From Scolanthus callimorphus (Eukaryota; Cnidaria; Anthozoa; Actiniaria; Edwardsiidae): 64,000 nt of DNA. Positions 10,977 to 22,500 of the stretch are shown here, in pieces. Each line of letters starts with the position of its first letter. Positions within the stretch are counted from its first letter, which is position 1. The stretch covers positions 310,001-374,000 of the forward strand of contig JAWWUD010000099.1 of assembly GCA_033964015.1 (NCBI GenBank), read 5' to 3'. The notes beneath the pieces are model-generated. The model made no database searches. It worked only from the letters and a program-made list of their open reading frames with translations, and was not told the origin of the DNA. Made by a program: the position numbers and the translations under genes.

Positions 10977-12075
10977 ATAATTTGCATATTCGTAGAAACT
11001 TCTGTGTTATTGTTTTCAATAAATAATTGTCAGAATTGACTCTTACAACACGAAACCTCGAGAACCAAATTCGAAAATCGAATTTTCTGAAACTTGGCTT
11101 GATTTGTGTCCACGTCGAAGGACGTTTATTCCTAAAATTTGAACCAAAACGACGAGTATTTTTTTCGCTACGAAAATACGGGCCCACAAAAATAGCCATG
11201 CCATATGGGCGTAGCCAGATCCTTTTTGTAAGTACGCAAAAGAGTAGTCTAACAACTCTTTTCTTGTATTATACTCTTTTTTTTTTATAAGAACGTCTAA
11301 TTTTCAGTTGAGGCTGGGCCGTTCTTATTTTTGGAGCAGTTTGAGGCTGGAAATGTTCTTACGGATGTTCTTACATTTTTAAAAGACAAGTCGGAGGCTG
11401 AAATATGATAGATCTTATAGAAGGATACATACCAATGAAGTATTTAAGAGTTTATAAATTACAATATTGAAGGTCGTTATTACTGACACATTTGATTCTG
11501 GATTTTAGAACGCATCACTGAAAATAAATCTATTTTGCTCGTATCTGAGGCTCAGGCATTAAAAATTGGGTAAATTTCAGGCTGAACGTTCTTATAAAAA
11601 AGGTTCTTATAAAAAAAAGAGTGTATTCATGTCTATTTTGCAGCACATAACTATTTTATTGTAACCAGAATTCGTGGTATCGTGACACTGAGCTACGAGT
11701 GTTAGGGTAAAAACAGTGATAAGAAAATGTATAATTCGAATGCCAATCTCATGTTCCTTTTTGCACAAAATTCCTGCATAACAGTCTCTGGACAAATGGG
11801 GATATCTCTATAGGCATGCATAAGGATAGTCTCCCTCGCTACCCACGACACAAAGAACGGGCTGCGAGGGAGACTAATAGCATAAGGACTGCCTGCACAA
11901 ATGTTGACACTACTACAAAATGTTTTTCACAAACACACTGCTGCCGCCAGTCAGTGTTTGCTCCTGGATTTGCAGTACGAGAAACATCCATAGATAGATA
12001 GAAATTTTATTTTCGCACGGCATCATATCAGCTAAAGCTGGTTTACATATGAACCGTGACTTTCTATTAATACAT
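10977..12075. other. Intergenic repeat-rich stretch
   Basis: No gene seen. At 11277-11621 TTTTTTATAAGAACG is mirrored by CGTTCTTATAAAAAA near the right end, and GAGGCTG(A/G) recurs inside, suggesting one palindromic element; a similar TATAAGAACAT string occurs near 57665. The ORF-like stretches here are short and unlike any protein I know. Confidence 0.5.
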
Positions 12076-12370
12076 TGGCCGTTTTACACTAGAGACGAAC
12101 AAATCATCTGGACGGACAAATCGTCTCAAGACGAACAAATCGTCTGATGTGAAAACGGGACGAACAAATTTTTAGACGAACAAATCGTCTAAATTTGTTC
12201 GTCTGTTTGGCCGTCTAGGAAGACGATTTTTCATAGGCGCTTTGTTCGTGTAGACGAACAAATCGACTAAAGATCGACCTAAATTCACACTAGACGTACA
12301 AAAGACGAACAAATCGTCAGACGATTTGTCCGTCCAGACGATTTGTTCGTCTCTAGTGTGAAAACGGCCA
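12076..12370. repeat. Palindromic MITE, TIR TGGCCGTTTTACACTAGAGA
   Basis: The left end TGGCCGTTTTACACTAGAGA is matched inverted at 12351-12370. Internally GACGAACAAATCGTC occurs many times in both orientations, so the whole 295 bp can fold on itself. It shares the CACTAGAGACG core with the element at 3421-3644. Confidence 0.82.
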
Positions 12371-12909
12371 TTATGTTAAGATATCCAGAATACTTAAAAT
12401 GTGATGTGATCCAGAATACTGAAAATGTGAAGTTATGAAACCATATGTAAAAGAAACAAAATTTTAGTACCCAGCGGCGTACTTACGCCATTGATTGTAA
12501 CTTCTGGAAAAAGCCTTATTTACTTATTTAGACAACACTGGAAAAGGAATTGCAATAAGATTCAGAATCGAATACATTTTATTGGTGTATATATACATGT
12601 TGCACAACACCGGAAGTGTTGTTTCTTTTTTCTTTCTTTCAGAAATAAGAAAGGCTCGCATGAAGTACTGAAGACAGTTTCAATCAAGTTGATTACTTTA
12701 GATGAAGAACGTAGCATTATCCCTCGCGGTAATGTTTATCTACAAAGAATTATACCTGCCAGCAATATACAAGACTGCAAAGAATGATCTAGTGTTGCAC
12801 AAAGGGAAAATCACAAAATAAAATCTCATGCTGTGAAGCGCTAGTACATTGTCCTTGTCATTTTGCACGACGCTAATCATTTTAATATTGTTCTTTTACT
12901 TGACGCACT
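12371..12909. other. 3' flank of the three-finger gene; no gene seen
   Basis: Nothing recognisable. On the minus strand this is downstream of the three-finger protein stop and may include its 3' UTR; an inverted TTTATT (AATAAA on the minus strand) lies at 12578-12583. Confidence 0.4.
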
Positions 12910-14525
12910 TTAAACTATAAGTCTTCTCATAAGAAATCCGGTAGACAGCAAGATCAATCCCAGAAACCCTTGCTGGCGCACAGAGCTACTTGTCGGGTTT
13001 GCTTCTGTCGCGATCCCTTGCGCATGACTGCTTGTGGTTACACCGCTACCGCTGGTCACTGTAGGCAACGTCGTAGGCGCCACTCCGTTACAATAATCAG
13101 TAGAACAAAACTTGAGAAACTCGCAGCTCTCGAACTGGAGGACCGGATTTGAGCTGCTGTTTTGGAACAATCTTGAGCAGTTCTGTCCAGGCGCGCATAA
13201 TTTGGAGAACGCCACGTGTTGTTTAAAATTCACCTTCATGGTACCGCACGACGGTAAATGGCTCGGACACTCCTTGATGACTTGGTTCTGTTCACATTGC
13301 GCAAGACTTCCGCCACCACATTGATAGCACTGGAGTGATAAACCTAAGGAATGCGATCAAAAGAAATTAATGAGACCATTTTGTGCGGTTTAGAAATCTG
13401 CAAAATGAACAGGAGCCTCCATCTTCTCCACTGCGTTTTTGCAGAAATTCCCTGTGTGTTGAAGATCTGTATGACGACGTGATGACCCTGACCATTTTTG
13501 CCTACACTTTCCTTTAATGTTCCACTAATATTGGTCCAATATTGTACGCGTGATCTTAAAATAGATTCATCTACTCTGTGCTTCGAAGCCCACAAATAGT
13601 GGTCCAATATTGTACGTGATCTTAAAACAGATTCATCTACTCTGTGCTTCGGACGCTAACCAATATTAGTCCAATATTGTACGTGATTGAGGCTAACCGA
13701 ACGATACTCAGAAGTTAAAAAGTGTTTTTCTGCTGCCAGATCACCTGACAAAAACTGAAAAATCTGCCTGTGCAGCAGTAAAGGCTGGAGCCTTCTGGAG
13801 CCTGTAGAGAGTGAAATATTAAGTCTTGGTGAAGCCTACTGGAATGTCAACAAAGAAAGTGGACTCAAACTGTGTGTAATGCACGCCCTCGTGTGGCTGA
13901 AAGCAGAAACAGAAGCTCCACAACGCGAGAATACCGTTACATTAGCCTGCAGTAACAGTATCTTTTTGTATTTCAATCGCTATGTACGTGCTCAAAGTAT
14001 ACTACTGTAGACTGATATTTATTTGACCTCTGGGCTATTATATTGTGAAATGAGCTTGTGTAATCGTTTGCGACAAGTCAATGAATGACTTGTTTATCCA
14101 AGATTTCAAAATGCTTTTCACTAAAAAGAACTAGCGTGCCTGCAAGACGGGCCCGATTTCTTGATTAAATCGTGCGATATGGTTGCTAATACCCAGAGGG
14201 TCAAATTAATTCCTCACGAGTGAAGAGTAGCTAAGAACAGAGTTGAGATGCACAGCGCGCGCGACAGCTAGCGTGTTGGATATTTGGTTATTCAGGCGTG
14301 CTGTTACATATTTTCTTCGTCGAAAATCAAACATGCAAAACGAGAAATCCTAGGATTTCTGTCAGGGGTGCTACAGGACCTACCGAACTACAGAATGCGC
14401 CATAACTATCAAGACCTCCTTAGAGTTGACGCTCAAAGCATTCAATGCCTCCATTTAAACTCACCTTCTTTGAATACGCACACCAGCACCACGAAAACAA
14501 CCAGTCGAAACACAGCAGATCCCAT
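12910..14525 (-). CDS. Ly6/uPAR-type three-finger protein with putative GPI-anchor signal (164 aa)
   Basis: Two exons on the minus strand: 14465-14525 (ATG plus a 20-codon signal peptide, donor GTGAGT) and 12910-13343 (acceptor TTAG). Joining them in phase 1 gives 164 residues. After the signal peptide the mature protein begins with CYQCGGG, the Ly6 opening signature, and its cysteine-rich domain closes with CSTDYCNG, the typical terminal CN motif. A Ser/Thr-rich stalk of about 40 residues follows, then a hydrophobic C-terminus (GFLGLILLSTGF) ended by a few basic residues, which suits GPI attachment or a membrane tail. The family includes cell-surface receptors and modulators; the ligand here is unknown. 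Intron-exon phase and the signal-peptide exon are as in animal Ly6 genes. A TATA-like sequence lies just upstream of the ATG. Confidence 0.86.
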
Positions 14526-14550
14526 TATATGGCCTTGAACTTGTGAATTA

Positions 14551-14568
14551 CTTGGTATAAATATATAA
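14551..14568 (-). promoter_or_regulatory. TATA-like promoter of the three-finger gene
   Basis: On the minus strand, TATTTATATATTTATA lies about 30-45 bases upstream of the ATG at 14525. The short distance implies a very short 5' UTR or a start further upstream. Confidence 0.5.
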
Positions 14569-17124
14569 ATACTGCTACTTCGCTACGAAGTTAGAGCTTA
14601 TCTTTCACCTAGACTAAAACCTGTAACCTCAGCTGCGATCAAATACATCCCAAGGGTCTATAAACCCGATAGTCCCCGTGGGCCGGGATGACACTATTTC
14701 CGGTAGCACCCATGTGGGATAGGCGGGATTACTTCCGTCGGTACGCGGCGCTTTCAGTTTTCGGTAATGATGCTGATCCTTTAGGAATTTTTTAATGCGA
14801 ATCCTCCGCTATTTTTGGACAACAGCGGAAGTTGTATCACTGCCAAAAAGGGTATTATATCAAGAGTAAAAAAGGTTTTGGAGTTGTTGCAATTTCTCCA
14901 AAAAAGTCCCTCGTAGTCGCGCGATCGAATCCCAAGAGCGTGGCGCAGTAGAATCTCAAGAGTGTGGCAAGTCTACCTGCGTAGTGGCGTAGAGAAGAGA
15001 AGGGGGGCCACGAAGAAGAGAACATAGAGTGACTACCAAAAATAGGGCTTGGTCAACTGATTGCGAGAACCAACAACAAACAACAAATGTGCTTCCTCGA
15101 AGTTGAAAGAAGGCACATGTTGATATTTATATTTTTGGCTAAAGAGCTCTTTTTCTAATGGCTTGCTGTCTGGGTTTGGTCACGCTTTCGTTTCCTTCCT
15201 CAAGAAGAGTGACTTGAGAACGACAACACATTTCTCAAACATTTGACTTTTCGTTGATCTTGGACGCTTTGCTGCGTTTTCATAACTCATGGGAACTCTG
15301 GTGCCACCTACCTTGATCGCACAACTATTAAAAACACTTAGCAATCATAAACAGCACTCATAGGTTTTGCAAAAGCTACCGGGTTGCTAAGATGTTTGAT
15401 TCAGGGGACGCTTTGAAAACACAATAAATTAGTCGATGCAGAGTTCGCAGAGTTATGAAAACGTAGCGAGTTCGAACGTAGAACAGGGTCAAAGGAAACG
15501 CACCCCTCCCTCCCTCGTCGCGTTGGGACAACAAAAAATTTGCCTCTACTAAAAATATAGCTGATGACATACACAGTTCAAGTTGATCTCGATAATTGCC
15601 TTTCACGTACGCTCGACTTTTGTGGCTGTTGTCATAGTTATTTCTCTTTTGGAACAACTCTGGTGATTGACCGCAGCTTTCCTTAATTGCGCTCGGAAAC
15701 TCTCAACTGCATGCAATTACGATCGTCCGACTACCGTGGATGCTTTGAGACATCTTTCAAGGCCTAATATAGTTTACATCCGAACAATACAAAGCCTGTC
15801 ATTACATGGGACCGAATAATTTTCACTTTTCAACAAGAGTCCATCTGTTTTTAATCAAAGCTATAAGCTTATGACGGGTGTTCTTGTTATAAAACATGTA
15901 GTTCAAACGTTCAAAACAGGCCGCATAATCCTCCGAAAACAGTGCTGTTTATCATTAACACTACTACATCGCACACCAAGTGCTTCGTGAGATCACAAAA
16001 CACAATTTGACAAGTTAATGACGTAGTACTGTGGTATATAAGAGGACATACCACGGACATTTAGCAGATGCACAGATGACGTAATCCTGTGGTATATACA
16101 CAGTACACGTACAGATGACGTCACTTTGCACGCGTTACCAAAGTGTTTGAAATGCGCACGCGGTTTAGAATTTCCAATGTTATTTTCCCGTGTGTCTGTA
16201 CTTTAACAGATCCACAAAACAGTCACGCCACTCTTTTGAATTGCAGCTGCAGATAGAAAGACTGCTAGACCTAATTTAGTTATCTGAAATTTGTTTTTGA
16301 AAAACTGCTTTCTAAACGGACTAATACCACATTCAAAAATCGGTGATTTTCACTTCAATTAATAAGTAACCCGAGGAGTAGACTAATCCTGTTACTTTTG
16401 ACAATCAAAAAAAAGTCACACAAATAATATTTAGCTCAAAACTATATTTTCTTCGCAATAAATTCTTGATTGTGTTGCTAAAAGGTTTCTATTTTAGTTT
16501 TGATCTATTCTGGAGTGGAAATGAGCTTTGAAACTGTGTTTGGGATGCGGAAATTTGAGACGACTACGATGGAATGAATAACCAAAACATGTGTCTAAAA
16601 TATGACTCTCGGGGGAGGGGTAGGTAGACCATTGTATTTTTGAGGATTCAGGCATAATGCTCAGCGGATATCCGCAGGAAACGATCCAGAATGGAAGGTT
16701 TTGCCACATTCTGGCTGTGTGTGCCAAGTTTTTCTCGTTTGAAGATGATTAGCGGCTTGAAATAAGAAGAAATCACCCAGCCAAGCATATAGACATGTAC
16801 ATAAACATGTTTTATGGGGAAACAATCAACGATATCTTCGTGAATTTTGGCATGAAAGAAGATTCGTTAATGTATAACTTGAAGGTCAACTGCGAATTAA
16901 TAAAATCCTTTATAATTTTCTTGATTTAAAAGAAAATCAAATGCACTGCCACAGATCTCTTGATCTTGATAGTCGGATAATGAATTTGTATCGATTTTTG
17001 TTTGATTATCATGCCACTGGAAGAAAAACGAAAAAAACTAAAAAAATTTCGAGTTTAAAGATAATCCAATTAACACCTCAATTGGGCGTTGTCTGATTTT
17101 TTGCGTGTGAGAAAATACACCTTA
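14569..17124. other. Gene-poor stretch
   Basis: No gene seen. The longest open frame (15376-15657, minus) has no recognisable domain, signal peptide or splice context. Near 16025-16120 TGTGGTATATAAGAGGACATACCACGG-type strings recur, related to the palindromic family at 38691 and 55940. Confidence 0.5.
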
Positions 17125-17923
17125 TAGTCCGGCGGATTAGCGTAAAAATTGCGCACTTTTGGCTAAAGACACCAAACTTTGCATGTCAATAGTTTTAGTA
17201 GTTTATTGAAGATAAGATATGGAGGCACGCTAAATTTCATTCGTAGCGAAAGCTAGAACAGTTTTAATGTGAACCATTGTTTTGCCATTGGCAGCCATCT
17301 TTGAATCCTTTGTTATTCATGAGCTCTGCGGCACTTAGTGAAATCTTCTATCGTCCGTGTTTATAGAGTATAGCACAGTACTAGGTAGAAAATATCATGT
17401 GAAAGTTTCAGAGACAAGCTTCTTTTTACATATTCGACACATGGTACCAATTATCTTGATATTTTTTAGAATTTGTTGGTCATTCTTGAAACATTTTATC
17501 AAATCTCAGTCAGGCTATTGTTTTACAATATAAATTACAAACATTCCCAATAAACTGGTCGTGACATTTAATAATCACCCAAAACTCTAAGGAGACGTTC
17601 AACCGAAGTCAGTCAAACCAATCCATAGTTCAGAATTAGCAAATGTTGAGCTGCTATGGCTGTGCAGTCTAGAGAACAACTTGAAAGTTCACAAAGCTAA
17701 GAGCTCTAAACCTCATTTGAATAACAAAGCATTCAAAATGGCTGCTATTGAGCTAAACAATAGTTCACTCTAAAACCTCTCTAGCTTTCGCTACGAAAGA
17801 ATTCTAGCGTGCCTCCATATCTACGATTTAAAAATACATTGAAAACTATCACCTGGCAAAAAATTGGAGCTTTAGCCTAAAATGCGCAATTTCCTCGAAA
17901 ATTTGCTCTAATCCGCCGGACTA
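17125..17923. mobile_element. PIF/Harbinger-like MITE with ~200-bp inverted ends and TTA target duplication
   Basis: The ends TAGTCCGGCGGATTAG and CTAATCCGCCGGACTA are exact inverses and are flanked on both sides by TTA (17122-17124 and 17924-17926), the TSD typical of PIF/Harbinger. Inverted similarity continues inwards for about 200 bp (GGAGGCACGC, TTCGTAGCGAAAGCTAG, GAATAACAAAG and their complements). No transposase is encoded. Confidence 0.8.
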
Positions 17924-18100
17924 TTAGAGATCACTCTATCATATTTTCTATGCAGATTGAGTATATTGTTTAATGAATCTGATATAATTTGTGTCTAAAT
18001 TGCGCAAAATTAGCCTATGCAAATACCTTAACAATTATTCCTCGAGGTCCTCAAGCCCGAATGGCCTCTGGTTCCTCTGAGTTGAAAGTTCGAAATGGAA

Positions 18101-18229
18101 TAGAGCGGATTTCACATGACTGTCGTGAGTAATTCGCAAATACTTTGTAATTACTCCTATAGGTTTTATTCAGAATTACTGTAATTACCTTGCGATTGGT
18201 TTCACGACAATCAAGTGAAAACCGCTCTA
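18101..18229. repeat. MITE with TAGAGCGG(A/T)TTTCA ends, copy 1
   Basis: TAGAGCGGATTTCACATGAC at the left; TGAAAACCGCTCTA at the right, with ACTGTCGTGA/TCACGACAAT pairing further in. Relatives are at 27147-27310 and 56349-56587. Confidence 0.75.
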
Positions 18230-18421
18230 TTTAAGTCGAATCCAACTAGTATGGTATATTTTCCTAGCAAAAATGTTTTTTACAGTAATCCGTTACTAGT
18301 AGGCTAGAAGAGTTGATTTGATCGGACGATGAAATAGGTACTTATCAGAAAACTACTCCTCGGGTACATTCTCGTTATCTTCTGCCGTTTGAATAAAATC
18401 TTTTAACATTTCCATGTCCAC

Positions 18422-18497
18422 TAGCCTGCGAAAGCCGGCGCTTCTTTGCGAGAGTCTCTTTCGACGAGCGCCAAGTGGTGTCGGTTTTCGCAGGCTA
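18422..18497. repeat. Short foldback element
   Basis: TAGCCTGCGAAAGCCG at the left pairs with CGGTTTTCGCAGGCTA at the right of a 76-bp unit. Confidence 0.7.
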
Positions 18498-18582
18498 CAT
18501 GTCCACAGGAATGCCATCTACAATGTAGCTGTTCAAAATACAAGGAACGAAGATGAACGCGCGAGGTTTAAAGACGCTAAAG

Positions 18583-18942
18583 GTTGGTTCTCACTGTAAC
18601 GCAAGCGCAAGGATAAGCAACTCATACATTTCCTTTTGTGGTTCACTCTGAACGCAAGCGCAGACGCACGCGCAAATCGAGAAAATGCGTTCCCTTGCAC
18701 TTGCACAAGCGCAAGCCGCAAACATCAATGTTGATTGCGTTTGCACTTGGGTCGCTATGATTCACACCTGCCTTGCGCTTGCGTCCTGCTCTTGCGTCCT
18801 GCTCTTGCGTCCTGCTCTTGCGTCTTGTGCTTGCGTCCTGCTCTTGCGTCCTGCGCTTGCGTCCTGCTCTTGCGTCCTGCTCTTGCGTCCTGTGCTTGCG
18901 TCCTGCTCTTGCGTCCTGCGCTTGCGTTCCAGTGAGAATCAG
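18583..18942. repeat. Inverted-repeat element carrying a 13-bp minisatellite
   Basis: GGTTCTCACTGTAACGCAAG (left) is mirrored by CTTGCGTTCCAGTGAGAATC (right). Between them, from about 18768 to 18931, GCGTCCTGCTCTT and close variants repeat about 12 times with a 13-bp period. Because 13 is not a multiple of 3, the long open frames across it are artefacts of composition. Confidence 0.75.
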
Positions 18943-19443
18943 TCTTAACTAATACAAACCACACTTTATACCACGCCACAGAAAATACAGCCAATCAGAA
19001 TACAGGAATGGCGTTGTATATTCGGCGGTATTCCACTCAACCTTCCATCGTGCACTGCGTTTACGTAAAACGTTGCCTTTAATTTTCTGTAGCGTAGTAT
19101 ATAACAGTTATATAATGAATTCTCGTGGCATACTGCAGAATATCCCACTTGTCACTTCTATTTTCTTAGCAGACACATGGCTCGCCCGAAGGCTCGTGTG
19201 TATACCAGAAAATATAGGTGACGCGTGGGATATTCTGCGGTATGCCACTCGAATGCATTGTATAACTAGTATATAACTACTAAGCAGCTCAACCAATCAG
19301 AATGCAGCATTAATAATAGACACTAGTGGGATTTGACTAAAAATCTATACACATTCACGAATACCGCGTTCGGTGATGAAGGTCGATATGAATGCTTCTA
19401 TGAATAAAATAAGAAACCATAACGTAGCATTCAGCTTATTCTG

Positions 19444-19449
19444 TTTATT
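19444..19449 (-). terminator. Candidate polyadenylation signal of METTL14
   Basis: AATAAA on the minus strand, about 120 bases downstream of the METTL14 stop at 19571-19573. Confidence 0.5.
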
Positions 19450-19570
19450 CTCACATAGAATATGGACCAGTTACAAAATAAGTTAATAGATAAAAATGGT
19501 TCTAAAATAATGTCGTGCATTTCACATGAATCTCTGCAGGTCAGATTTTTCAGCCGATGGATAAAGAAAG

Positions 19571-22500
19571 TTACATACGTGGGGGAAACCCCCTCCCTCT
19601 ACCCTGATACCCACCTCTACCCATCCCCCTCCCTCCCATTCCTGGTCCTCCCCTCCCTCCCCTAGAGCCTCCCCTACCCGACATGTTCCCGCCCCCTCGC
19701 GAGGACCCGCCCCTGCCAGAATTGTCCCCTTTGTTTTTGCCCGCAGGCGATTTGGGTCGGAGGGACTCAATCTCTGGGGTACACCCCACGAGGTAGTCAT
19801 CTGGTCCGTTATTAAAGTAGGACTTGTAGGTTTCACTAGAGAAGTTCGTACTCGACAGGTCGGGGCCTATGGTTAGCCACCCTACAAAGGATAAGAAAGA
19901 TTTCACGTTAGTTATTATCAATGAGTACATCTCGCCAATCTAATACTTAACAAGATCCTTATGCGGCTTTATGCTCTAATAAGACGAACACTCGATCTAC
20001 CGAATGAGCCGACTTTCATGTGCCAAACTAGCGAGTAGCATCCGACGATATATTGATGCGCACTTGTACCGTCGTGGGTAATTCATAGCTCTGGCGACGT
20101 GTTACTACCGGCATTAATCTTGGCTTTTTAGAATCCAAAAACGCTATTCTATGACTACATATCACTTAACCAATTTTAAAACTTAGGAGGGATAGAAATT
20201 CCATGAGATTTAGACGGATTGAGCTCCGATATCTCGTTAGCATAGACGTGCATGTCACGCAAGACATTGCCTACCTGGTCGTAGGGTACTGTCACTGCCA
20301 AACAAGTGCAGACGCCGCCTTCCAAGACAAAAGTGCTCGATGATGTGAAAGATCTCGGTTGGCTTCTCAAGGCTGCTCTCAGGAGGCTTTCATAAACAAA
20401 TAACATATCGATTTAGCCAATGGCTAAAATCGGAGCTCCCGCTTCAAATTTTTTTCAGAAGCGCGCAGTATTTTCCCGCCAAAATGAGAGACGGTTTTGG
20501 GGTTGCCTGTGGTATTTTGGACATGCAGACACCCACGGACGCGCCCACGATACTCATGGGAATACCGCTGAGCCATGAAAAACGAAGTCGATCGAATATC
20601 TGAGTTATTCTTTTGAGCTATTATATTTTTCCTGCGATACCTATGGTGCTCCGCTCTGTGGCCTTCGGTCGCTAAGCAGCTCCGCTAAAACATGTCTGGT
20701 ATATATGCGCAAGACCACCACGGCCACAAATGAAACGTCGGACACAGAATTATGGTCGAAGAACACAATTATCCGAGAAAAAAGGTTCTTCCTGCTATGC
20801 TATGGAGACCTGTTAACAAATTCAAGGGTTCAGTCAACAGCGTTGAATGTATCTGTTGAAAGCAACTTTTCCACATATTGACATTTGAAGGTAAAAGGGC
20901 CCTCTCTCACGATCCCTTTTGCCTCCTCCCACTTATCAATGTCGGAGGTTAGTGCCACTACTGTCAACTCTCCCGGTTTTGCTGGGAGTCTCAAGATGTT
21001 TCGCTCCGTCTCCTGGGAAAAATTCAAGACTTCTGCCATACATTTACTGTATTTCTCCCGGGAGTATTGCAGAGGATTTCGCCACTTCAAGGCGGTCTCC
21101 AGATTTTTGAAGTCCTGGGGTTGGCGTCGCTGACCAATGTCTTGCACGAATAATTTCAAAAGAGGGGAAGAGATCTTCGCCGCAGCTTTGGTTGTTATTT
21201 TAGAATAGGGTTTTGAGTTGCAACAGATTATGGATTAAGCCTTCGATGTTTTGTTTGTTTCTTTTTGTTTTGGACATAGGTTTCGATATATATGTTATTT
21301 ACCGGCTCGGAGGTCCGGATCGTGAAATACCGTCACCATCCGGACCTACCCGAAGGCGGTAAATATTTTTCCTTTTGCCTTCATTGGAACAGCATAAAAA
21401 TTATCAGAAATGAGAGCGCGCACCTCAGAATTCAGCGCGCGCGATTCATCCGGACCCGTGCTCTGGATCAAGAGGAGGTCTGTCAGTCTTCCCATAATGC
21501 ATCGCTTTACAGCCATATTATAAATGGCCGATGACGCGCGCGCGATTCGGCAATTGAACAAGGAGGATTTTGTGAAGCTCACAAATTTAAGCGCTCCGGT
21601 CTTTCTCACAGAAAAAACGATTGCACCTCTGCTATGATGAAGCCAACGGTTGACAAGTTTCACGTGTCTGCATGTTAGCACCGTCTTGGGACATTTTGTT
21701 TTCCCGTCGTCGCTTGAAGAAATCAGATTTTGTTTGTTTACAAGCAGTGGAAAACAAAAATAGCTTGCATGATTATCTTCGCCAGCAATTCTGAAATGTT
21801 TTATTCCAACGTCGTCAATATTTGTGGAATTGTCGTATCAAAATTGTAACAATTCGTTTTGTTGACCGTTGTTGACTTTCTGAAGGAATCGCAAGAAATA
21901 AAGCTTATTTTTGTCGATGAAATCTCAATTCTCCTCAGATTAGCGCGCGCTCTCGCGCAATCACAACGGCTTTTCGCATGAGCTCTAGCACTTTTCTGTT
22001 CACATTTTTCCATATCTTTCTGACATTAGATATTACTTAAAATATAGCTAAGAAACCATTCCGGACTTTGTATTGCAGAAATGTATCGCGTTTGAATCAA
22101 TTTTTAGATATTAAGTTCAGGATCGACCCCGTTCGCGAGTGGTGACGGCGAGCGAGACTTAAGTTTTCAACGTGTTTTGCAGTGCTCTCGAAGGGCGACA
22201 GTTGTTTCGATTGTCTACTTTCCAGTCACAAATTCAACAAGAAATCGAGAGGGCAATTCTGATAATGAAATAGATTTAAAATCAAAGAGATTTGCTTAAG
22301 TATAATACTCAATAAAATCGGAGGGCAATTGGTTAGAAATAGTAGATTTTGGTTAATGAATGTAAACAAAGCCATCGCCTGGACAAAATGTCCGTGCAGA
22401 GATTTGACGGCAAAGTTGCGCCCTTGTTATTTTCCGCCTCCTTGACATTATGAAGTGAAAATTTAGCTAAACCACGAGTTTATTTCATAAACTTTTATGT

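Noticed and set aside
15376..15657. 93-codon open frame on the minus strand
   Set aside because: No domain, signal peptide, start context or splice partner; lies in AT-rich repeat DNA.
18685..18994. Repetitive Ala-Ser-Cys-rich open frames on both strands
   Set aside because: Translation of a 13-bp minisatellite; periodicity in the protein is a by-product.
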